Assembly (NCBI GenBank): GCA_020881915.1
Contig: JAJFPB010000010.1
Coordinates: forward strand, 558,001-622,000
Source of the DNA: Paramyrothecium sp. XJ0827
Taxonomy: Eukaryota; Ascomycota; Sordariomycetes; Hypocreales; Stachybotryaceae
Reading direction: 5' to 3'
Length of the DNA stretch: 64,000 nucleotides
Made by a program: the position numbers and the translations under genes. Shown one piece after another: positions 50,340-64,000 of this stretch. How positions within the stretch are numbered: position 1 is the stretch's first letter; each line of letters begins with the position of its first letter. Below the pieces are notes generated by a model that saw only the letters and a program-made list of their open reading frames with translations, did no database searches and was not told the DNA's origin.

Positions 50340-52585
50340 TCCAGGTGAAGCGATATAGTTGTTAGAGACACTAGAGGTGAAGGACTCGAGCCTCCTGCAA
50401 GTAATCATACGCTGTCACCAACTAGCTAGGATTGCAGTCACCCACCAAAAAACACGTCAGTGGAGCATTTTGTGATTGGTTGGTTATACCCCACCACGAT
50501 GGAGGTTTCAACAAATGAGGAGACAATAGCAGGGGAGAAAATCACGCACAGGGATAATGGTCTAGTGTCCTTCTAGCGCCCTTCTGGAAGGTCGTGGTGA
50601 AGCTTTTGGCTGCTATCAGGTTCAGTCGCAACAAGTTCACATGCCGCTCATGCAAGTCGCCGTAATCGGCGATTGGATTCTTCCTACCATCCTAGTCTAG
50701 CCGCGGTGGCTGCATCCGGGGACAAGGGTAGGGAGAGGCTGTGCTTCTATCAAGCGTTGGCTTCGAGAAGGATTCCGAAGGTGCTCGCGGCGTACTGCGT
50801 AGTCCTATTGGGCTTGGCCGACCTAGCTGGCACATGCAGCTCACCTTCGAGAAGGGCGGAGAAAACTTCCAGCGTCCTTCTCGGGTTTCCCCCCCGCATG
50901 AGTACCGTAGATCCATCAACCGAATATAGAAGGTCGAACATTCGGGTACCGGATGCTGCAACCTTGAACCAAATGTCGACGTGCCTTCATCGCCGCCGCC
51001 CGCACTAAGGCAGGTATTAATCCATTAGAGCCCGAGACCGAAACATAGGGTAGGATCGACATCGATGTAGACGCTTGAGCTGATGGTGGTTGTCAGCCCC
51101 TGAGAGATAAGGAGGCTTGATGTGCACGGTCTACGGGCGTGAAAAGTTCCTATCGCCTTCTCCCCTACGAAGGCGCACGAACCCGGCAATGAGTCTGGCA
51201 GTTCACCGGTAATGCGATGGTGTTAAGCGGGCAAGCGGTACCTATCGCCGACGCGGTTGTGGTACTGCCGTACGTGCGATGTATATTCCTCTAGCGCCGG
51301 GAAATCGGTGCCCCAGGTTGAGCCCATAGTGCCGGGTTTGTCGGAATTGTCCAAAGTGCTAGCCGTCTTGACTTCTCTTTCGGTTTGATGGTTTTGGGGG
51401 ATTTGCCCTCTGATATCGCCTTTTTGGAGATTGCCCGCTTGGTCAGCTTGTTCCTCCCGCTACACTCGTGCATTTCTTCACATTTGACGGTGATTGCCTC
51501 GGCGGGAGGGGTCAGGACATTGGTGACTTCAGAACTGCCAAGTGGTAGAACTGGCCTGGACATTGCGTGCTGGTCGTCGCTGCTAATCTCGCATTGGGAC
51601 GTCCTCGCATCGTGACACCCCGGTGAGAACCGTGAGATACCCAGCGGGCCTTCCCATCTTGCCTTCAGCAACTTCGCGCTTCCCCGTCGCGGTCCATTTC
51701 GCTAGGGTCGGGGTCGGGACAGGACCAGCGCTGCTTTCAAAGCAGCTAGACAAACAAATCCGCGTCCTTTGCGTACTAGTGCTGCACGTGTAGCCATTAT
51801 TGACTCTCATAATATGAATGGCCCCACTGCATCAAGCGGGATCCAGACGTATCAGACATCCCGTACCAGTGCCTACATCTCGGTCATCCCGTGTGCCGTT
51901 CGTTGGAGTTTTCGGGTAACCAATGGCGACTGGTGATAGCCAACTTACCATACACAACAGGACAGCTCAAGCCGGGTCGTCCCTGGTAAGGTTGCAATTC
52001 TCGAAGCCTTCCTTGCAGTAGTGCGTGCCATTAGAGTACTGGCTATCCCACTAGGGTATATTGAACCGACGCTTTCTTTTTGCACATGAGGCTGTGAGTC
52101 TAGTACATGTAGCTCTAGTGGCAGGGGAAGGCGGGGAAAGGCTGGGGAAGCTGGGGAAATGCGGGAGCTCAGCCCTTTGTCCGCCAATCACTGCGTAAGG
52201 ATGTGCCTTTGAAGGGCAGACGCCGAAGCCTTGTATGACCAACCAAAGCATGCTAGTGACTCCGTGTAAGTTGGTTCTCACGCCGAAACACCGCAGCACC
52301 CTCAGTGATCATCACAGAATCGCAATGCCGGCTTGTCCGAGTCCTTACCAGATGGAGCATGCAGTTCGGCACCGTTCTGGTAGGAAACTTGTCTTGGAGG
52401 CTACGCGCTGTCTGCCCCTCCCCCTGCACAAACCAACCGGAACTTTCGCAGAAATCCAGAGTAGCTCGAGACTACTCAGGAGAAAAAAGTGCGTCAGTGA
52501 GAATCTGGGTCTTGGGATTCAGATTATTCTCTTGGGCACACAGAAAATGAAGCTGAGGAGGGAAAAATGCGACAGCCCGAGAATG
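50340..52585. other. 2.2-kb region without recognisable genes
   Basis: No long or domain-bearing frame. Minus-strand frames near 51291-51810 are rich in Lys/Arg/Ser/Pro and could be remains of an old mobile element or the lost 3' part of the regulator region, but I cannot show it. The right end contains the GH32 promoter. Confidence 0.45.
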
Positions 52586-57024
<4,439 letters not shown>

Positions 57025-57482
57025 GCTGGATTGTACTAGGCAAGATGTTTATGCTGACGTGTCTGTGGAAACACGACTCCTAACATGTAACTGCTTTCTT
57101 TGGTTTCTTAGTTTGACAGCACTTCGGCTGTCTATATACTCTTGCAGTAGCTCACATTGGCCCACATCTTCCAGGCCGCCAAGAGCAGGATTTTCAACCA
57201 TCTTAGCTTTTCAACATCATGCAGCATCTTCAATAATGTAAGCAACTTCGTCATCGTGATCATTATTTCCGCTCGTTCCTCCCACATATACAGATTTCTG
57301 TCAGCTCGACAGCTGCTTTTCTTTCCACAAGCACTGGCATTCTCTTGCAGGATGCTGGCCATGGTAACACTAAGGAATTCTCCAAATTCCGTTAACTCTG
57401 CCCACCCGCTACGGACAAGCCAAGAGTAGAGTCCACACGAGCCTATCAAGCTAGCTAATGTCCTAAACTCAGAGTGGCGCAT
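57025..57482. other. spacer between the GH32 gene and the A/T block
   Basis: This is 0.46 kb of normal composition. Short frames on both strands have no recognisable content. Confidence 0.5.
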
Positions 57483-58437
57483 TATTTATTAATAATAATT
57501 AAAATAAATTATAATAATTAATAATTATTATTATTAATTATTTTATTAATAGCTTACTTATATAATAATTATTATATTATAAGTAAGATAATAAAATAAT
57601 AATAATAAAATAATAAATAGAGCTAATAAGAGCTAATATAAGCTAATATAAGCTAAGTATTAATAAAAGTATAAATATATAAAAAATATTTAATTACTTT
57701 ATAAAGATCTTTATATTTATTTTTTTTATTTAGATCTTTAATATTATTTATTAAAATATTTATAATATATTAAATTAAATATTATTATTACTATTTATTA
57801 AAAATATTTATTAAAAATATTTATTAAAAATATTTTATTTTTTTAATAAATTTTTAAAATTATAATTCTAAATTTAAAATATTATTTATTATTTTTCTTT
57901 AATAATTTTAAGTCTTAGTACTAACTTAAATTAATTTATATTAATATAAAACTAAAATAACTTTCTTTAGTTTTAGTTTTTAATTTTATAATATTTAAAT
58001 AAAAAAGTAATTTAGGTTTTAAATCTAATAATATAATTATAATCTCTAAGAAATTAAAAATAAAACTTAATATAAATAAATTTTTTATAAATATATAAAA
58101 AAAGATTTAAAAATTATTATTTATTTTATATTAATAATATTTAATATTAAATCTTATTTTAGAAATTAATATAATATATATAATAATAAATTATAATTAT
58201 ACTTAAAAGAATTATTAATTAAATATTTTTTAATAAGTACTAAAATATTAAATATAGATTTTTAATTTTATAATAAGTTTAAGAAATAATTTAATAAAGT
58301 AATATTTTAATATAAACTTATAAAATAAATTATAAAAATAAATTAATTCTTTTAAGTATTTAAAAATAAGATTTTTTATAATTTTTTAATTACTTAATTT
58401 TAATTATTAATATAATTAATATTTATATTTCTTATAG

Positions 58438-58973
58438 TTCCTCCTAGGTACTAAGAATAAAAGATCTATTATTACTACTATTACTGAGGTTATATAATTT
58501 ATTATGTAATTAGCTTAATTGCCCACGCTAGCTTATATAGACTTTAGATAATATATATTATTATATAATAAGAACTTAATATACTATAATACCTTCTATA
58601 ATATATAGAAGGAAATAGCTAATATATACTTAAGTAAGCTTCTTAGGAAATAGATATTATTAATTAAAATAAGTTAGATTTACCTAACTATTTCCTATAA
58701 TAGTAAGAGCTTTAGTTTATCTTATATCTTTTTAAATCTCTTATTTAATCTATTAAATATTTTTCTCTTAGCTTTATTAGGCTTCCTTCCCTTATATTAA
58801 TTAATTATATCTTAGATATAATCTAGTTTTTATTACTTAACTAGATTAGTAGTACTTTCCTTTAGTTATTAGATCTTATTAATAATTAAGTTATTTTTAA
58901 TATTTTCCTTAGCTATAATTTTAGTCTTCTATATATTAATTTTATTAGTATATAGAAATAATCTTCCTCCTGG
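58438..58973. repeat. A/T-block repeat family 1, copy 1
   Basis: Begins TTCCTCCTAGGTACTAAG and is followed head-to-tail by copy 2. The ends match over most of the length. Confidence 0.75.
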
Positions 58974-59462
58974 GTACTAAGGATAAAAGACCTATTATTA
59001 CTACTATTACTGAGGTTATATGACTTATTATATAATCAGCTTGATCGCCCACGCCGGCTTATATGTACTTATAATATATATTATTATATAATAAGAACTT
59101 ATAAGCTTCTTAGGAAATAGATATTATTAATTAAAATAAGTTAGATTTACCTAATTATCTCCTATAATAATAAGAGCTTTAAGGATATATTCTAGTCTAA
59201 TATTCTAATTCTAGTATTTAGTCTTATATCTTTTTAAATCTCTTATTTAATTTATTAAATATCTTCCTCTTAGCCTTATTAGGCTTCCTTCCCTTATATT
59301 AATTAGCTATATCTTAGATATAGCTTAGTTCCTAATACTTAATTAAATTAGTAGTACTTTTCTTTAGTTATTAGATCTTACTAATAATTAAGCTATTTTT
59401 AATATCTCCCTTAGTTATAACTTTAGTTTTCTAATTTTATTAGTATATAGAAATAATTTAAA
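58974..59462. repeat. A/T-block repeat family 1, copy 2 (least mutated)
   Basis: Begins TTCCTCCTGGGTACTAAG and keeps more G/C (for example CGCCCACGCCGGC) than copies 1 and 3, with a short internal deletion relative to copy 1. Confidence 0.75.
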
Positions 59463-59465
59463 AGC

Positions 59466-59980
59466 TTATAATCTTTAAGGGTTCTTACTTATATACTTTA
59501 AAGATTTTAGCTTCTTAAGAGATATTTTAAGAATTAGTTATTATAGTAGGTCTCTTCTACTATTATTAATATTAGTAATAAATAGAGATTTTAATTATAA
59601 TAAGGGTATAAGTAGATTTTTATATTACTATTCTTTAATTTAATTTAACTTTATTAAGACTAAATAATATATATTACTATAGAACTTATATTAACTTTGG
59701 CTTTATTACTAGTATTACTATAGCTATAGTTATAAGGTTTATTTAGATTTTAGTAATAAAGTAATATCTTAATAGCTCTATTAAGTTCCTATTAAAATAA
59801 ATAACTTAAGTCTTATAAGTACCTATAATATATTATATATCTTTATTATTAATTTTATTATTATTATATCTAAGGTTCTAGATATTAGATCTCCCTATTA
59901 AATTATTTTTATTATATTTAGGTCCCTATTTAAGATTCTTAAATTTGGTTATCTTAATAAATTTCTTAATAGAAATAATT
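59466..59980. repeat. A/T-block repeat family 2, copy 1
   Basis: Begins TTATAATCTTTAAGGGTTC and is tandem with copy 2. Both are preceded by AGAAATAATT. Confidence 0.75.
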
Positions 59981-60530
59981 TTATAATCTTTAAGGGTCCT
60001 TACTTATATACTTTAAAGATTCTAGCTTCTTAAGAAATATCTTAAGGATTAGTTATTATAGATTAAGTAGCTCTTTTACTATTATTAATATTAGTAATAA
60101 ATAGAGATTTTAATTATAATAAGGTAGTAAGGTATAAGTAGATTTTTATACTACTATTCTTTAAATAACTTTACTACTATAATTTAATTTAACTTTATTA
60201 AAGCTAGATAATATATATTATTATAGAACTTATATTAACTTTAGCTTTACTACTAATATTACTATAATTATAACTATAAGATTAATTTAAATCTTAGTAA
60301 TAAAGTAATATCTTAATAGCTTTATTAAGTTCTTATTAAAATAAATAACTTAAGCCTTATAAGTACCTATAGTATATTATATTTATTATAAATATCTTTA
60401 TTATTAACTTTATTATTATTATATCTAAGGTTCTAGGTATTAGATCTTCTTATTAAATTATTTTTATTATATTTAAGTCCCTATTTAAGATTCTTAAATT
60501 TAGTTATTTTAATAAATTTCTTAATATTTC
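59981..60530. repeat. A/T-block repeat family 2, copy 2
   Basis: Begins TTATAATCTTTAAGGGTCC and carries small insertions relative to copy 1. Confidence 0.75.
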
Positions 60531-61577
60531 TTATAATATAATTTAATAATAAGTAATAAATAAATATTATTTTTTATTTTTATATTATTAAAGTTTTATA
60601 ATAAAATTTTAGTATTATTTATATTATATTTAATAATTAGATTTTATAAAATTAATACTTATTATTTAAAGTTATAATATTTTTTTAAATTAAAGCTTTT
60701 AATTATATAAAATTATTTTTAAATTATTAAATCTTATAAATTATTATACTAATAAAAATATTACTAATAATATTTATAATATTCTTATAGTTTTTAAGCT
60801 TAATAAAAGAAATTAGTTATTTTATATTTAATAATATCTTTAATAATAATAAAGTAATAAATTATTTAATATAGTATTTTTAGTAAATTAATATTATATT
60901 AAAATAAATTTATTACTTTAATTATATTATTTATTTAGTAATTAGGGCTATACTTCTAAAAAAAGATAATATAAATAATATAATTAAAAATAATTTTAAT
61001 ATTAATATACTTATAATATAAGTAAAATATAACTTAATTAGAAAATTATATAATTTTATAATATAAATAAATTACTTAAATAAAGTAATAAAAATACTAT
61101 AAAATATTTAAAAATAAAATATAAATAAAAAATAATTTAATTTATTAAATATTATTATAAATAATAATACTAAGTAATTTTTTTAATATTATATAATAAG
61201 TTATATACTTTAATTATATTTTTATATTAAAGCTATAATTTTAGATATTTTATATAAAGTTTTTAAATTAAGAAAAAAAGAATTTATTATAATTTATTAC
61301 TTTTATATCTTAAAGCTAATATCTTATTTATTAAAAATAATTAAAAATTATTAAATACTACTATAATATATTATAATAATTTAAAGTTAATATTAAAAAT
61401 TTAAAGAAAAATAAAAAGTAATATATTTAAAAAAAAGAAAGTTATATATAAGTTAATATAAAATATTTATTTTATATATAAGTAATTAATTAGTTATTTT
61501 AAAAAAATAAAACTTAAAGTAAATTATATATTAGAGCTTACTTACTTTAAAATAAATATTAATTTTATCTAAATTAA

Positions 61578-61785
61578 TCCTCCTAGGTACTAAAAATAAA
61601 AGATCTATTATTACTACTATTACTAAGGTCATATAATAGGTCATATAATTAGCTTAACTACTACAGTAGCTTATATAGACTTATATATAATATATATTAT
61701 TATACTATAAAAAGTTTATTTAAAAAGATATTATTAATTTAAATAAGTTAGATTTACTTAACTATTTACTATAATAGCAAGAGCT
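61578..61785. repeat. A/T-block repeat family 1, partial copy 3
   Basis: Begins TCCTCCTAGGTACTAA and matches the first about 200 bases of family 1 before diverging. Confidence 0.7.
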
Positions 61786-62228
61786 TAGGTAACTTAGCCT
61801 TTTAAAGATAGCTCTAAACCATTTAAACTTAGCTTATTAACTTCAGTAGCAAGTCTTACTACTTCTACTATTTATTATAAAAGATCTCTAGGGACTTTAG
61901 ATTATATCTTCTTAGCTAGATATTTTATTTTCTTTATATTTCTTTTAATCTTTAGATTATAGGCCTTATTCTTTAAGAAATATAGTTTATTTCTAAATTT
62001 ACTTAAATTCTCCTTTATTTCTTTAGAACTAGTTTTCTTTTATAGCTCTTAAACTATACTACGGCTTATACTTACCTTTATATCTACTTTAGCTATCTTA
62101 AGATCTTTTATATATTTAGGTATTAGTTAGTATTTAGCTTTACTAGCTTTCTTTACTTAAGTAATCTTATTTATTAGATATTACTCTAGATTTAATATAG
62201 AAGTCTTAATAAATATTAAGATTATAAG

Positions 62229-62703
62229 TAAATTAGGTAGCTCTTTTAGTATTAGTATTAGTAATAAATAGAGATTTTAGCTATAATAAGGTAGTAGGGC
62301 ATAAGTAGATTTTTATATTACTATTTTTAAGTAAATAACTTTACTACTATAGTTTAATTTAACTTTATTAAAGCTAGGTAATATATATTACTATAGAACT
62401 TATATTAACTTTAGCTTTACTACTAGTATTACTATAGCTATAGCTATAAGATTTATTTAGGTATATTTAATAAAGACCTTAGTAATATAATAATATCTTA
62501 ATAGCTCTATTAAGTTCTTATTAAAATAAATAGCTTAAGTCTTATAAGTACTTATAGTATATTATATATCTTTATTATTAATTTTATTATTACTATATTT
62601 AAGATTCTAGGTATTAGATTTTTTTATTAAATTATTTTTATTATATTTAAGTTCCTATTTAAAATTCTTAAATTTAGATTATTTTAATAAATTTCTTAAT
62701 ATA
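62229..62703. repeat. A/T-block repeat family 2, partial copy 3
   Basis: Matches family 2 from the GTAGCTCTTTTA segment to the ATTTCTTAAT end. It lies downstream of the partial family-1 copy 3, keeping the same order as upstream. Confidence 0.7.
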
Positions 62704-63510
62704 AATTAAATTAAATAAATATTATAATATTATTAATTAGTTTTTTATTTATTATATAATAATTATTTTATATTTAGTAATTTATTAGAACTTTCTTTAT
62801 TATATATATTATAAGAAATTAAAATAAATAAAAAAAAGTATAATAACTTCTTAATAATATTTAGTAGAAATATAAAAAGTTACTTATTTAATTTAAAATA
62901 GAACTTATTTAATAATATATAATTAAGCAAATAAATTTAGAAAATTAAAGAGATAATAAATACCTTTTTTTATACTTAAATAGCTTTAAATTAATAATAA
63001 TAGAATTTTTATATATAATATAAATAATAAGTTTAATTAGTAATTCTAATTAATTAATTTTATTAAAAAAATTATAATTTATTTTTATATTAATTTAATA
63101 AAAAGTTTAATAATTTTTATTTTATATATATAACTATAAATATACTTTTTATATTACTTATAATTATTAAATATAAAAGAATTTTTTTATATAATAATAT
63201 AATCTTAATAAAATATTATTAATTTTAAATTAAAATAATTATTATTATATAAATTATATAATTATTATTATAAGTAAAATTATTAAATAATTATAATAAA
63301 TTACTAAAGGATCTTATAGTAGTAGAACTTAATAAAATATAATATAATAAGTACCTATTAGTAGTAGAACTTAATTATTATAGATCTTTAATTATTAAAT
63401 TATTATTATTTTATTCTTAGTTCTATAATAATTATTATTATTACTATATTATTTATTAATTAATTATTTTCTTTTATTATTTAAATAATAATAATTAATA
63501 ATGATTTATA

Positions 63511-64000
63511 TGCTACTCTGGGCGTAACTGGTATTTTTTTAGAGGATAAAGAGCTCCGATAGTACTCAGTCAATCAATCGCAGATGAAGAATGCCATCAC
63601 TCTCTACTAATGTAACGACTCGCTTTGTGATGGTATGAGTCCCACACCTATAGGCATTAAAGGCAAGACTGAGTTCTTGAAGAAAGTCATGAACAAGCCT
63701 AAGTCGATGCTGGACTGGTTGGACAAGCCGCCTTCGTATGCGGTATGCTGGGATAAATACGGCAGGATACCAGGAGAACAAGGTAGATAAGCAGAGGAAT
63801 AGGGTATGGAGATTCCCCGAGAGCAGGCGACCTAGGACAACATTTGTGTTGCAAATGGTATGATTCTTCAAACAGAAAGGCCTGAGCTTGGAACGACGCT
63901 ATTACCATAACGAAATTGGAAGCATGCATATGAAAACCATTAAGCATAATGAACCAGAGCCAGAAAGGAGCACGTTGGATAATTTGCAGACCATGCACAT
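63511..64000. other. normal-composition DNA at the right edge, no gene recognised
   Basis: About 0.5 kb. Two overlapping minus-strand frames (63566-63871 and 63699-63998) show no recognisable domain. Confidence 0.5.

Larger units (their letters stand above)
57483..63510. mobile_element. 6-kb extremely A/T-rich block, probably RIP-degraded repeats
   Basis: Base composition changes abruptly near 57483 and returns to normal near 63510. Inside, G and C are rare, TpA steps are everywhere and no open frame of note survives. Several internal segments recur two or three times (listed separately), which shows that the block was built of repeated DNA. This is the pattern left by repeat-induced point mutation in ascomycetes. 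The original element type cannot be read. Confidence 0.8.

Noticed and set aside
51291..51810. Transposon gag-like remnants
   Set aside because: Basic, low-complexity translations only; no zinc knuckle, protease or reverse transcriptase motif was seen.
57483..63510. Mitochondrial DNA insertion as the cause of the A/T block
   Set aside because: No rRNA, tRNA or mitochondrial protein fragments are visible, G/C is far too rare, and the block is built of internal repeats, which fits RIP better.

Overview
The window comes from a filamentous ascomycete (Pezizomycotina). The evidence is short 50-77 bp spliceosomal introns with GTAAGT/GTGAGT-type donors, a HET-domain gene, a 20 kb multimodular NRPS, a Zn2Cys6 regulator and a roughly 6 kb block of nearly pure A/T that looks like RIP-mutated repeats. 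A Sordariomycete, perhaps Hypocreales, fits the peptaibol-synthetase-like NRPS, but the lineage is inference.

Layout. 1-598: edge-truncated secreted M20 peptidase (-). 1826-2946: class I methyltransferase (-). 3838-5070: branched-chain-type aminotransferase (+). 5736-7660: MFS exporter (+). 7661-9643: empty spacer with microsatellite, inverted repeat and a 97-bp tandem duplication. 9644-10802: unrecognised conserved-looking protein (-). 11875-12267: 88-aa secreted 8-cysteine protein (+). 13558-14323: signal-anchored single-pass protein (-). 14833-34770: a single uninterrupted 6645-aa NRPS (-). 36527-37647: SDR (+), divergent from the NRPS. 38612-40194: aldehyde dehydrogenase (-). 41231-43328: HET protein (+). 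44007-44768: GPI-anchored wall protein (+). 45155-45556: RidA-family protein (-). 47146-48715: bicovalent-FAD BBE-like oxidase (+). 49604-50339: short Zn2Cys6 regulator (+). 52696-57024: a double GH32 fructan hydrolase with two inserted sandwich domains, broken by two 1-nt frameshifts. 57483-63510: A/T-only repeat block. 63511-64000: normal composition, no gene seen.

The centrepiece is the NRPS, read as (A remnant)-T-C-A-T-C-A-T-C-T-C-A-T-C-A-T-C-A-T-R. Its five A-domain signatures, in order, are DLGFLAGVFK, DVLFGGLICK, DLGYMCGVFK, DGGMVGGNYK and DAFLVGAIMK. From memory these resemble Aib/Ala, Pro, Aib/Ala, Gln and a hydrophobic residue of peptaibol synthetases, and the enzyme ends in a thioester reductase that would release an aldehyde or amino alcohol. 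It therefore looks like the C-terminal portion of a peptaibol synthetase: it begins inside a dead adenylation remnant, has no starter unit, and carries one internal module (C3-T4) with no A domain. The divergent SDR, the ALDH, the MFS exporter, the aminotransferase and the methyltransferase are plausible but unproven pathway partners.
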